Positions 7,267 through 15,530 are shown, numbered from the stretch's first letter. The stretch is 55,333 bases of DNA from Gracilibacteraceae bacterium (GCA_031266805.1 JAISAH010000005.1:1-55333), one strand, 5' to 3'. Numbers and translations are program-made. The notes: a model not told the origin generated them from the sequence alone.

Positions 7267-8330
7267 CGGACGAGGTCCTCTCTTTCTATAAAGGCCGGCG
7301 GGTGTTTATCACCGGGCACACGGGCTTCAAGGGGACGTGGCTCACCCGGATCCTGCGCGGAGCGGGGGCGGTGCTGAAAGGTTACGCTTTGGCCCCTCCC
7401 GCCGGCGAGCTGTCACTCTTTCGCCTCGTTCCTCCCGCGGAGGATCTTATTTCCGTCGTCGGGGATATCCGCGATTTTGCGCTTTTGCAGCGGGAATTTG
7501 CCGAATTTGAGCCGGAGATCGTTTTCCATCTGGCCGCGCAGCCCTTGGTCCGCCAGTCCTATTTGTCCCCGCGCGAAACATACGAAACCAACGTCATGGG
7601 GACCGTCAATCTGCTGGAATGCTGCCGCCGGGCGAAAACCGCGCGTTCCGTGCTTAACGTGACGACGGATAAAGTTTATGAAAACAAGGAGTGGTGTTGG
7701 GGCTACCGGGAAGATGAAACCTTGAACGGCTATGATCCGTACTCGAACAGCAAATCCTGTTCGGAGCTGGCGACCCAGACCTACGCCCGCTCTTTTCTCA
7801 CCGAGCGGGGCGTCGCCGTGTCCGCCGCCAGGGCGGGCAACGTCATCGGCGGCGGTGATTTCGCGGCCGAGCGCATCATTCCCGACTGTGTGCGGGCGGC
7901 GATAAAAGGCGAGCCGATCCTGCTGCGCTATCCGGGCTCCACCCGTCCTTATCAGCATGTGCTGGAACCGCTGTTTGCCTATCTGCTGATCGCCGCCAGA
8001 CAATATGAAGACCCGGTTTACGCCGGTTGTTACAACGTCGGGCCGGATGAAGCGGACTGCTATAAGACGGGGGATCTGGCCGATCTGTTCTGCCGCTTTT
8101 GGGCGGGGGCGCGCTGGGAGCGGCAAGATCCAGCCGCGGCGGAAGGGCATGAGGCCGGTTTTCTCAAACTGGACTGCTCCAAGCTGAAAGCGGTCATGGG
8201 CTGGCGGCCGCGCTGGGATATCGAAACGGCCGTGGCCAAAACGGCGGAATGGTATCAGGCGTGGCACGACGGCGGAGACCTCGGCGCCTGCATGGACGAA
8301 CAGATCGCGGCCTATAGGAGTGTGTTATGA
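7248..8330 (+). CDS. rfbG: CDP-glucose 4,6-dehydratase
   Basis: This 360-aa extended SDR converts CDP-glucose into CDP-4-keto-6-deoxyglucose. The NAD-binding loop GHTGFKGTWL lies near residue 20, and NVTTDKVYEN plus the Y-DPYSNSK motif give the catalytic Thr, Tyr and Lys. The length is normal for RfbG. ATG 7248 is taken as the start, overlapping rfbF by 19 bp; ATG 7257 is nearly as good. The gene ends in an ATGA overlap with the transketolase gene. The usual next enzyme, RfbH 3-dehydratase, is absent from the window and a transketolase pair takes its place. Confidence 0.93.
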   Translation: MENMAVTDEVLSFYKGRRVFITGHTGFKGTWLTRILRGAGAVLKGYALAPPAGELSLFRLVPPAEDLISVVGDIRDFALLQREFAEFEPEIVFHLAAQPLVRQSYLSPRETYETNVMGTVNLLECCRRAKTARSVLNVTTDKVYENKEWCWGYREDETLNGYDPYSNSKSCSELATQTYARSFLTERGVAVSAARAGNVIGGGDFAAERIIPDCVRAAIKGEPILLRYPGSTRPYQHVLEPLFAYLLIAARQYEDPVYAGCYNVGPDEADCYKTGDLADLFCRFWAGARWERQDPAAAEGHEAGFLKLDCSKLKAVMGWRPRWDIETAVAKTAEWYQAWHDGGDLGACMDEQIAAYRSVL

Positions 8331-9133
8331 CCAGTAAAGAACTAGCCTGGAAGATCCGCCGGCACGGCATAGAGATGACGTCGCTGGCCAAAGGCTCGCA
8401 CATCGCGTCGGTCCTCTCGGTCGCCGACATTGTCGCGGTGCTGTATAACGACGTCATGAAAATTTTTCCGCGGGATCCGGCGAGCGACCTCCGGGACCGG
8501 TTCATCCTCAGCAAGGGGCACGCCGGGGCGGCGGTGTACGCGGCTTTGGCGGAAGAAGGCTATTTTGCCACTGAGCTCCTGCGGACGCATTGTCAGGACG
8601 GAAGTTTTTTGTCGGGCCATGTCTCGCATAAAGGGGTTCCAGGCGTGGAACTCTCGACCGGGTCGCTGGGGCACGGGCTGGGCGTGGCCGCCGGGATGGC
8701 GCTGGCGGCATTAAGAGATGGAAAACAGTGCCAGTTTTACGCCGTGCTGGGCGACGGGGAATGTGACGAGGGCTCCGTCTGGGAAGCCGCTTTGTTCGCC
8801 AATCACTACCGTTTGCGCAATTTGACGGCGGTCATCGACCACAATAAGATGCAGAGCCTGGACTACTGCGAGAAGACCCTGGAGCTGCTCGATCTGGCGG
8901 GGAAATGGCGGGCCTTCGGCTGGCGGTGCCTGGAAGTTGACGGGCATGACCACGAGGCTTTAAGGGAAGCCTGCCGGACGACCGACGCGGAAAAACCCGT
9001 ATGCGTGGTGGCGCACACGGTCAAAGGCAAAGGGGTCTCTTTTATGGAAAATAACATTTTGTGGCATTACAGGGATCCGCAGGGAGAATTTTACGAGCAG
9101 GCGATCCAGGAATTGGAGCTGGTGAGACCATGA
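8327..9133 (+). CDS. Transketolase-like protein, N-terminal (ThDP-binding) subunit
   Basis: This 268-aa protein corresponds to the first half of transketolase. It has LSKGHAGAAVYAAL, GSLGHGLGVAAGMA and the thiamine-diphosphate motif GDGECDEG...N near residues 143-173. Split transketolases inside sugar-nucleotide clusters are thought to transfer a two-carbon unit to a keto sugar rather than act in the pentose phosphate pathway. The gene is joined by ATGA overlaps to rfbG before it and to the C-terminal subunit after it, so equimolar production is likely. Use of CDP-4-keto-6-deoxyglucose as acceptor is inference. Confidence 0.88.
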   Translation: MTSKELAWKIRRHGIEMTSLAKGSHIASVLSVADIVAVLYNDVMKIFPRDPASDLRDRFILSKGHAGAAVYAALAEEGYFATELLRTHCQDGSFLSGHVSHKGVPGVELSTGSLGHGLGVAAGMALAALRDGKQCQFYAVLGDGECDEGSVWEAALFANHYRLRNLTAVIDHNKMQSLDYCEKTLELLDLAGKWRAFGWRCLEVDGHDHEALREACRTTDAEKPVCVVAHTVKGKGVSFMENNILWHYRDPQGEFYEQAIQELELVRP

Positions 9134-10080
9134 GGAACGCGTTTGTCAAGGCGCTGGAAATACAGGCGGCGCGGGATGAAAACATATTTCTGATCACGGG
9201 GGATCTGGGTTTTGGCGTACTGACCGATTTCAGCGCGAAATTTCCCGCCCGGTTTATCAACGCCGGCATTTGCGAGCAAAACATGACGGCTGTCGCTGCC
9301 GGAATGGCGCTGGAGGGCAAGACTGTTTTCACATATTCTATCGCGAACTTTCCCACGGCCCGCTGTCTGGAGCAAATAAGAAACGACGTCGCTTATCACG
9401 AGGCGAATGTGAAGATCGTCGCCGTGGGCGCGGGTTTTTCCTACGGGGCGCTGGGGATGACCCATCACGCGACGGAAGATATCGCTTTCATGCGGGCGCT
9501 TCCCAAGATCACAGTGCTGAGCCCCTGTGACCCGCTGGAGGCGGAAAAAGCCGCTGAATACGCGGTGGCGGCGGCAGGGCCTTTTTATATCCGGCTGGGG
9601 CGAGGGGGGGAACCGGCGATCCATCAGGACAGATCGTTTTCGCTCCGGCGGGGGAAGGCGCTCGAATTGAAAAGCGGGACGGACGCGGCCATATTAGCGA
9701 CCGGCTCCATCGCGGGAGAGGCGCTCAAGGCGGCGGCGATCCTGGCGGAGCGCGGCATATCCTGCGCCGTCTACTCGTTTCCTTTTGTCAAACCGCTGGA
9801 CGAGGAATTGCTGCGGCGGTTGGCGGCGGCCATGCCCCTCATCGTGACCTTGGAGGAACATACCGCGCATGGCGGGTTTGGCGGCGCCGTAGCGGAAGTC
9901 ATATCGGGTTTTCGGGCGCGGGCCGCGCTGACGCGGATCGGGCTGGGCGACACGTTTTCCGCTATCGTCGGCTCGCAGGCCTATTTGAGGCGGGCTTACG
10001 GATTAGACGGCGAGTCCGTGGCGAAAGCGATTTTAGAAGCATATGAAAGAGAAAGAGAAAGAGAAGGGGAAGGAATTTAA
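9130..10080 (+). CDS. Transketolase-like protein, C-terminal subunit
   Basis: This 316-aa protein has the transketolase pyrimidine-binding domain (FINAGICEQNMTAVAAGMA with the catalytic Glu) and the C-terminal domain (PFYIRLGRGGEP). It completes the ThDP enzyme with the preceding gene. ATG 9130 overlaps the previous stop by ATGA; an upstream TTG is less likely. The C-terminus ends in an ER-rich tract encoded by GAAAGA repeats that also provide the purine-rich ribosome site for the next gene. The stop and next start overlap as TAATG. Confidence 0.88.
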   Translation: MRNAFVKALEIQAARDENIFLITGDLGFGVLTDFSAKFPARFINAGICEQNMTAVAAGMALEGKTVFTYSIANFPTARCLEQIRNDVAYHEANVKIVAVGAGFSYGALGMTHHATEDIAFMRALPKITVLSPCDPLEAEKAAEYAVAAAGPFYIRLGRGGEPAIHQDRSFSLRRGKALELKSGTDAAILATGSIAGEALKAAAILAERGISCAVYSFPFVKPLDEELLRRLAAAMPLIVTLEEHTAHGGFGGAVAEVISGFRARAALTRIGLGDTFSAIVGSQAYLRRAYGLDGESVAKAILEAYEREREREGEGI

Positions 10081-11030
10081 TGAGCGGTTTTAATTTAGTC
10101 ATGATCTCGGCCGGGTTTGAACATGGGGGGAATGTCACGCACAGGCATTTGGACGGGCATCCGGATCTCTTGGTCTACCCGTTTGAATCGCAGCTGGGCA
10201 GCAGAAATTTCACGGATTTTCTCTCCTCCGTCGAGCGGGTGCAGTACCGCTATCCCGAATTTTTCGAGGAGGAGAGCGCCACGGCTGTTTATGAGCAGAT
10301 CATCGACGAGGAACTGAAGACCTTTTTGCGCAAGCGAAACGGCTCCAAATTCCGCGATGTGGACCTTGTTTTAGACGAGGCGAAACGCGTCGCCCTGTTT
10401 TGCCAGTATTTAGGCGGCGGGCCTTTCCGGCGGGGGAAAATCATCGAAGCGTTCTTTCGGGCTACCTTCGCCGCCTGGGAGAACTATTACGCGCCGCCGC
10501 GGGACGATATGCGCTATGTCGGCTATTCGCCCGCCGTCGCTGTCGACGCGGACCGGATGATCCGGGATTTTCCGGCGATTAAGATCATTCATGTGGTGCG
10601 GAATCCGTTTTCCGCTTACCGGGACACCAAGAGGCGGCCTTTTCCCCAGCCGCTGACCAGATATTTGATTACCTGGAATATTTATCATTCGACCGTGGAG
10701 ATGTTCAGCAAAATGTATCCCGGCAATGTTATAGCCGTGCGGTATGAGGATCTGGTCGCGGATAAGAGGAAATTTATGGGAAAAATCAGCGCTTTCATCG
10801 GCATCCCTTTTCATGAGGCGCTGCTGTACCCGAGCTGGAACGGGAAGGAGATCACCGATTCGATCGCGCCCTGGGGCACCGTGCTGAGGAGTACGAAAGA
10901 ATATAACCGCGATATCATCGAGGAATTGTCGGCGGAGGAGAAATTCCAGATCAGCGCCGCCACGGCAGCCTTGGCGCGCCATTTTCAATATGATAAAATA
11001 GATTACCTGACCAGGTATTATGCTGAGTAA
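10080..11030 (+). CDS. Sulfotransferase-like protein
   Basis: This 316-aa protein resembles PAPS-dependent sulfotransferases in its second half. IKIIHVVRNPFSAYRDTKRR near residues 161-180 matches the 3'-phosphate-binding segment, and VIAVRYEDLVADKRKFMGK follows, as in that family. The 5'-phosphosulfate loop near the N-terminus (SAGFEHGGNVT) is divergent from the usual RSGT form. Activity on PAPS is therefore uncertain. Its place in the glycan operon suggests sulfation, or a related transfer, on the sugar. Start ATG 10080 follows a strong GGGGAAGGA site. Confidence 0.6.
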   Translation: MSGFNLVMISAGFEHGGNVTHRHLDGHPDLLVYPFESQLGSRNFTDFLSSVERVQYRYPEFFEEESATAVYEQIIDEELKTFLRKRNGSKFRDVDLVLDEAKRVALFCQYLGGGPFRRGKIIEAFFRATFAAWENYYAPPRDDMRYVGYSPAVAVDADRMIRDFPAIKIIHVVRNPFSAYRDTKRRPFPQPLTRYLITWNIYHSTVEMFSKMYPGNVIAVRYEDLVADKRKFMGKISAFIGIPFHEALLYPSWNGKEITDSIAPWGTVLRSTKEYNRDIIEELSAEEKFQISAATAALARHFQYDKIDYLTRYYAE

Positions 11031-11949
11031 ATACTATCATTACGCTGGCGACGCGGCGCTGGCGGCAGCGGCGGCGACCAGTCCCGCTCCGCCCGCTCTG
11101 GCGCTCTCGAGATTAAGAGACCTCCTGACCGCCCAGGGCCGCGGCGCGATCAAAATAGAACCGGCCCGGTTCGCCAGTACGCTGGGCGTGCTTTACGCGC
11201 TGACGCTGGACGGCAAAGAATATATCGTCAAAACTCATTTGCCGGGCCGCGCCTACTATGATAATCTTATAAAAGAGTATGAGATCCTGAGTTTGCTGTA
11301 CGGCGACCTTTTGGAGATTGCTCTGGTCGGCGGCGGCGAAAACCCCGCTAACGCCGATTTGCCGGCGGACGGGAGCAAAAACGTCTATATCATGATGGAG
11401 ACGCTGGCGCCGCTCAGCGAAAAACCCGCGCCGGCCACGGTGCGCGGCCTGCTGGCGCGGATCCGGGAGAAGACCCACAACAAGGAGATCAAAAGCGGTT
11501 ATAATTTCGCTGATATTTTGCGTCAGACCTCACTCTGCGCGGAAAAACTAAGCGACCGGAGGCTGATCAGCCGGGACGCGGCGAATACTTGCGGCGAATA
11601 CCTGCGGGCGCTGGAGGGAGCGGCGCAGGAGCCGCCTGTGTTATGTCACGGCGATCTCAGCAATAAAAACATCATGACGCGCCGGGGGGAATTCGTGTTT
11701 ATCGACTGGGAAGACGCTTTTTGGGGCGTAGCTGATTATGACTATTGCTATTGGCTGACTTTTTTGGATCAAAGGAGCTATTACGACCAGGACCCGCTGG
11801 GCCTTAATTCCCATAATTTGGAATACAGTAAGGCCCTTATGGTCATGATAGTTTTGATGAAATCCTGGATATCGGTGGCCAATAATGCGATGGCCGCCAA
11901 TAAAGTCACGTTTGACGAAAGGCTCGGCGAGATATTCAGGATAAAGTAG
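11020..11949 (+). CDS. APH/choline-kinase-fold phosphotransferase
   Basis: This 309-aa protein has the kinase-like Brenner motif HGDLSNKNIM and the metal-binding FIDWEDAFWG, as in aminoglycoside phosphotransferases and choline or sugar kinases. A nucleotide-binding region (ALTLDGKEYIVKTHLPGRA) precedes them. It overlaps the sulfotransferase gene by 11 bp. In a glycan cluster it more probably phosphorylates a sugar, or a choline-like or ethanolamine-like decoration, than an antibiotic. The substrate is not deducible from the sequence. Confidence 0.65.
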   Translation: MLSKYYHYAGDAALAAAAATSPAPPALALSRLRDLLTAQGRGAIKIEPARFASTLGVLYALTLDGKEYIVKTHLPGRAYYDNLIKEYEILSLLYGDLLEIALVGGGENPANADLPADGSKNVYIMMETLAPLSEKPAPATVRGLLARIREKTHNKEIKSGYNFADILRQTSLCAEKLSDRRLISRDAANTCGEYLRALEGAAQEPPVLCHGDLSNKNIMTRRGEFVFIDWEDAFWGVADYDYCYWLTFLDQRSYYDQDPLGLNSHNLEYSKALMVMIVLMKSWISVANNAMAANKVTFDERLGEIFRIK

Positions 11950-11960
11950 GTGACACGCGT

Positions 11961-12896
11961 ATGAAAAACATAATCGTATCCGGGGCCACGAGCATGCTGG
12001 GTCTGGCGCTGATCGAGCAATGCGCGGCGGCGGGCGTCAGCATTCAGGCTCTCATTCGGCGGGGCTCAGGCAAGAGGGCGCGTATTCCGCGATCGCCGCT
12101 TATCCGCGTGATCGAGGGCGATCTGGATGAATATGGATCTTTGCGCCTGCCTGCCGGGGATTATGACGCGTTTTACCATTTTGCCTGGAGCCATACGGAT
12201 AACGCCAGCCGGGACCTGGCGGAGGCGCAGGCGCGGAATATCGGCTACACGCTGGACGCGCTGAAGCTGGCGGAAAAATGCGGGGCGAAAAAATTTATCG
12301 GCGCCGGTTCGCAGGCGGAATACGGGTTGGCGCAGGGGGCCGTCTCTCCTTTGGCCAAAGTGGCCCCGGTCAGCGCCTATGGCACAGCCAAATATGCCGC
12401 CGGGCGTCTGGCTGGGATAGCGGCACGGCAAACGGGGACGCGGTTTGTCTGGACGCGGGTGTTCAGCACATACGGCGTCAATGATATGGATTCCACCATG
12501 ATCATGTATTGCCTGGAAAAACTTTTGCGGGGTGAGCTGCCGATCCTCACCAAATGTGAACAAAAATGGGATTATTTGCATTGCCGCGACGCGGCCAGGG
12601 CGTTTTTCCTCTTGGGCGACCGGGGAAAAGATCAGGAAATATACAATATTGGCGGCGGGGTGGCCAGACCGCTGCGTTACTATGTGGAAACACTGCGGGA
12701 TTGCGTCGATCCGGCCCTGCCGCTGGGGATCGGCCGGCGGGAATACGCCGCGGATCAGATAATGTATTTATGCGCCGATATCGAGGGCCTCGTCCGGGAT
12801 ACGGCGTTTCAGCCGGAGATCGAGTTTGGCGCGGGCGTGAAGGAACTGATCGAATGGTATAAAACGCGAAACAACGCGCGCAACGATGAACGCTAA
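11961..12896 (+). CDS. NAD(P)-dependent epimerase/dehydratase (extended SDR)
   Basis: This 311-aa protein begins IIVSGATSMLGLALIEQ, a Rossmann GxxxxxG loop, and has the YGTAKYAAGRLAG catalytic Tyr/Lys motif. It resembles the 4-ketoreductases and epimerases that finish CDP- and TDP-deoxysugars. Following rfbF, rfbG and the transketolase pair, it could reduce the remaining keto group of the branched sugar. It starts 11 bp after the phosphotransferase gene and overlaps the flippase gene by 11 bp. Confidence 0.8.
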   Translation: MKNIIVSGATSMLGLALIEQCAAAGVSIQALIRRGSGKRARIPRSPLIRVIEGDLDEYGSLRLPAGDYDAFYHFAWSHTDNASRDLAEAQARNIGYTLDALKLAEKCGAKKFIGAGSQAEYGLAQGAVSPLAKVAPVSAYGTAKYAAGRLAGIAARQTGTRFVWTRVFSTYGVNDMDSTMIMYCLEKLLRGELPILTKCEQKWDYLHCRDAARAFFLLGDRGKDQEIYNIGGGVARPLRYYVETLRDCVDPALPLGIGRREYAADQIMYLCADIEGLVRDTAFQPEIEFGAGVKELIEWYKTRNNARNDER

Positions 12897-13272
12897 ATCG
12901 CAGTTAAGCGAGATGATCCGCTTCGGCCTAGTGGGAGTCGCGAATACAGTCGTCGGCTACGGCGTGTATTTGCTGGGCCTAAAGGTTTTGGCGCTGGCGT
13001 ATCCGGTCGCCATGGGCGCGGGCACCGTGTGCGGCATTATCAACAGTTATTTTTGGAATAAAAAATTCACCTTCCGCTCGAAAAACAAATACTCCCTGCG
13101 GGAAATGACCAAATTCATCTCCGTGTATGTCGTCCAGTACCTGTTCAACATAAGCGTGATTTTTGTCCTGACTAATTACATCGGGGTCTCGGAGAGCGTG
13201 GCCGGGCTTTTTGGCATACTGGCCGGCACCATGATCAGCTACTGCGGCCATAAGTTTTGGACTTTTGTATGA
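12886..13272 (+). CDS. GtrA-family membrane protein (polyprenyl-linked sugar flippase)
   Basis: This 128-aa protein has four predicted membrane helices. GtrA landmarks are visible: IRFGLVGVANTVVGYGVYLL at the start, the NSYFWNKKFTF motif after helix 2 and a basic CGHKFWTF end. GtrA proteins are thought to flip undecaprenyl-phosphate sugars made by GtrB-type enzymes such as the one at 5393. It is the last gene of the glycan operon, overlapping the SDR gene by 11 bp. Confidence 0.85.
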   Translation: MNAKSQLSEMIRFGLVGVANTVVGYGVYLLGLKVLALAYPVAMGAGTVCGIINSYFWNKKFTFRSKNKYSLREMTKFISVYVVQYLFNISVIFVLTNYIGVSESVAGLFGILAGTMISYCGHKFWTFV

Positions 13273-13307
13273 AATCCCGGCTCTCTTTTTTCATATGTAT
13301 ACGCAAA

Positions 13308-13853
13308 CTATATCTTAATGGATAATCGTCGCATGACCTCAAAGAGCCCAGTGCATTCTACGCCAAACACTTTTGAGATGTCCGGTATCTTAGGGCGCGC
13401 TGAAGGTGATGTTGGGCTTAGATTGCCGTTGGGAGTCTCAAATGTGACAATGGCATATTGGTTAACACAAGCTGCCGCTATTAGCCACGGATCGGCCACC
13501 TGAATGTTAGACCATTCAGTTAGTGCCTTGGGTTTGTACAAGCCGGAAGTTTGAATATAGCCTAAAATTTCGCTGTATTTTGTGATTATAGAGGGAGTTT
13601 TATGCACAACTTTATTGCGAATATCCAAGGATAACAGCCATTTCCTTAGTTTGTCATCTTTTGATTTATCATTTCTTGGCTTGTCATCATTACCTTTGAT
13701 CAATTCGTCATAAACTTTGTCTAAAACAGGTATTGTTCCGTCCTCAATTTTATCTTTAATGCCTGCCCAAAAATTAGGGGCCAAATCGAAAGAGTAGTAT
13801 GAGTTAAATGGAGTAATAAAAGTATTTGTGTCAAATAAATAATATTTAGACAT
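13308..13853 (-). CDS. DUF4411 PIN-like toxin
   Basis: This 181-aa protein starts YYLFDTNTFITPF, the first acidic PIN motif, has a conserved ADPWLIAAA in the middle and an IVTFE near the end, as in DUF4411 proteins. These are predicted PIN-fold RNases of type II toxin-antitoxin modules. The start codon directly abuts, by one base, the stop of the ImmA/IrrE-Xre gene, so the pair forms one operon. Base composition is AT-richer than the glycan cluster before it, which fits acquisition by transfer. Confidence 0.8.
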   Translation of the reverse strand: MSKYYLFDTNTFITPFNSYYSFDLAPNFWAGIKDKIEDGTIPVLDKVYDELIKGNDDKPRNDKSKDDKLRKWLLSLDIRNKVVHKTPSIITKYSEILGYIQTSGLYKPKALTEWSNIQVADPWLIAAACVNQYAIVTFETPNGNLSPTSPSARPKIPDISKVFGVECTGLFEVMRRLSIKI

Positions 13854-15016
13854 CAGCTACGCCTCCCGCACCTTTCTACAAGCTCCGCAAAGGTGTTTCT
13901 GTTGGTATGGGTCAGACGGTACGCGTCTGTAAATTGGGTTTTGCCCTCCTTAACACTGCAATCCAAAGCGACGACAAAACGCTTACCAACTCGAGCGGCG
14001 GTATTAAGATAATAATCTCCACCGCTCGAGGGTTTTTTTCTGGATTCATTAAATTGCTTTATGACTGCTCCAACCACTGCCTGGTAATCGTTTCGACTGA
14101 TGTAATTATTGTCCAGCGCTCTCCGCGCAATGACAATTGCACCGCAATGGAACAAATGAGATAATCGTTTTATCTTGTCATGGTTATTAAAGCGTTTTTC
14201 TTTTTGCCACTCATGGACAAATAAATTGTTTGGCGCCAATACTTCTGCGGCAGTTGCGTTGCATAAAATTTCAAGAGAATTTACACTGCTTGTGGCATAT
14301 CTATTGTTGAAAAGGCTGTTTTTCCCTAACCATATATGGACGCATTCATGAAGCAAAGAAAATAGTTTGGCTCCTTTAGAATCATTGGAGTTAATAAATA
14401 TCAGCGGCGCATAATCATCTGCCATTGCAAAGGCACGGAATTCATCTATATTTAATTTCCGATGAGTGTTATTGGCAACTATTCCATTCATCATCACTAG
14501 GACACCTATGTTTTCTAGCTTTTCTCTGAAAAACTTAAAGACATCTGTGTTTGCCTCAATATGTCTATACCAGTCGTTTTGTATGGACATGGCTTTGCGG
14601 ATCTTATCAGCAATATCAATGACTTGGGTGTCATTTTCACCGACAGAACCGACAAAATCCAACTTGTCACAGTCATTGTCAACCATATAATTATGCATCC
14701 ATTCCTGAACACTTTCCGTATAGTTAATAGTGTCTATTAAATCGCGGCTTGGGTTGCCCGAATGAATGCTGTCAATCGTGCGATATTGTAATATCGGAAA
14801 ATTTTCCACAGGAGGCTGTGGTAAAAAGAAATAACCCAAAGGAATATGAGTAGCCTTACTAACTAATTCGATTTGAGCGAAAGTAGGCGTTTTTTCGCCG
14901 GATTTCCAATTAAGCAGACTATTTGTAACGTCAGATTTTAGCGGTGCATAAGATGTTTGTTCAATTACCCAGTCAAGCACCAACGGAGACACGTCTACTT
15001 TGATAGATGCAGCCAA
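13853..15016 (-). CDS. Xre-family HTH / ImmA-IrrE metallopeptidase (antitoxin candidate)
   Basis: This 387-aa protein has an N-terminal helix-turn-helix (residues about 10-70) and an IrrE-like zinc peptidase domain with LLHECVHIWLG, the HExxH site, near residue 225. COG2856 proteins with an HTH are recurrent partners of DUF4411 toxins and may repress the operon and be degraded or act proteolytically on induction. The start is TTG at 15016 behind AAAGGGGG. The promoter is visible just upstream. Confidence 0.82.
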   Translation of the reverse strand: MAASIKVDVSPLVLDWVIEQTSYAPLKSDVTNSLLNWKSGEKTPTFAQIELVSKATHIPLGYFFLPQPPVENFPILQYRTIDSIHSGNPSRDLIDTINYTESVQEWMHNYMVDNDCDKLDFVGSVGENDTQVIDIADKIRKAMSIQNDWYRHIEANTDVFKFFREKLENIGVLVMMNGIVANNTHRKLNIDEFRAFAMADDYAPLIFINSNDSKGAKLFSLLHECVHIWLGKNSLFNNRYATSSVNSLEILCNATAAEVLAPNNLFVHEWQKEKRFNNHDKIKRLSHLFHCGAIVIARRALDNNYISRNDYQAVVGAVIKQFNESRKKPSSGGDYYLNTAARVGKRFVVALDCSVKEGKTQFTDAYRLTHTNRNTFAELVERCGRRS

Positions 15017-15044
15017 GACAAATCGCCCCCTTTGTGTACCTTAT

Positions 15045-15073
15045 ATTTTACAGCAGCGACAAAGGAAAGTCAA
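15045..15073 (-). promoter_or_regulatory. Promoter of the ImmA-DUF4411 operon
   Basis: On the minus strand TTGACT and TAAAAT are separated by 17 bp, with the TTG start of the regulator gene about 30 bp downstream. Confidence 0.65.
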
Positions 15074-15358
15074 AGCAAGTAATTGGGAATAATTGCCTGT
15101 TCGCTGGTAAGAGACAAACACTTTCACACAGGCAGCGGCATCGACTCTGAGTATTAAGCAATTGCGGATCCAGCGCCAGGACGAGGAACTAAGCCGGGAG
15201 GAATACGGGGGGCGCCTCCTGACCGCGACGGCGAAAAACCTGAGGGAGGCGGCCGGGGTGAGAACCAAAAGCCCCCCGTCTTCCGGACTTCCCCCGCCGT
15301 CACGGTGGCAAATAAAATTTATTTATCGGCATACATATTGTCAATAAAAATCCGTTAT
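15074..15358. other. Intergenic region with no convincing gene
   Basis: One plus-strand frame reads EELSREEYGGRLLTATAKN and might be a decayed gene, but it has no plausible start and ends in Pro/Ser-rich sequence. GC content falls sharply from 15300 onward, towards the promoter of the next operon. Confidence 0.4.
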
Positions 15359-15359
15359 C

Positions 15360-15397
15360 TGAATATTCGAAAATATATTTGAATATTCGAAAATATA
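15360..15397 (+). repeat. Two direct operator-like repeats spaced by 20 bp
   Basis: TGAATATTCGAAAATATA occurs at 15360-15377 and again, identical, at 15380-15397. The 20-bp period is close to two turns of the helix, so a bound regulator would sit on one face. The second copy covers the -35 element of the promoter, which fits a repressor site. No regulator gene adjoins it. Confidence 0.75.
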
Positions 15398-15407
15398 ATG
15401 ATATTAT
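15379..15407 (+). promoter_or_regulatory. Promoter of the phosphohydrolase-SLC13 operon
   Basis: TTGAAT at 15379-15384 and TATTAT at 15402-15407 are 17 bp apart. Transcription would begin near 15414, giving a leader of about 115 nt. Confidence 0.7.
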
Positions 15408-15419
15408 AGCCTAAGGAAA

Positions 15420-15505
15420 TACTTCGCCGGGATCAGGAGACGCAGCAGCGGCAAAATCCGAATTTTTGCCGGTCGTGTTTTTCATACCTTCTTACCGGCG
15501 AAGTA
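15420..15505 (+). promoter_or_regulatory. Structured 5' leader, possible riboregulator
   Basis: An 11-bp perfect stem pairs TACTTCGCCGG (15420-15430) with CCGGCGAAGTA (15495-15505), enclosing about 64 nt. Inside, CGGCAAAA (15449-15456) pairs with TTTTGCCG (15464-15471). The ribosome site GAGGAGG follows about 10 nt after the closing stem. The layout is like a riboswitch aptamer or protein-binding leader, but I do not recognise a known class. Confidence 0.5.
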
Positions 15506-15530
15506 GATGTAACAAGAGGAGGTAATATCA

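Noticed and set aside
11961-12896. Calling the SDR a specific CDP-abequose or CDP-paratose synthase
   Set aside because: The motifs only support an extended SDR; the rfbH step those sugars require is missing, so a specific name is not justified.
15162-15347. Plus-strand 61-aa ORF between the ImmA gene and the phosphohydrolase promoter
   Set aside because: Part of it looks protein-like, but it has no good start or ribosome site and ends in low-complexity sequence. Kept only as a possible remnant.
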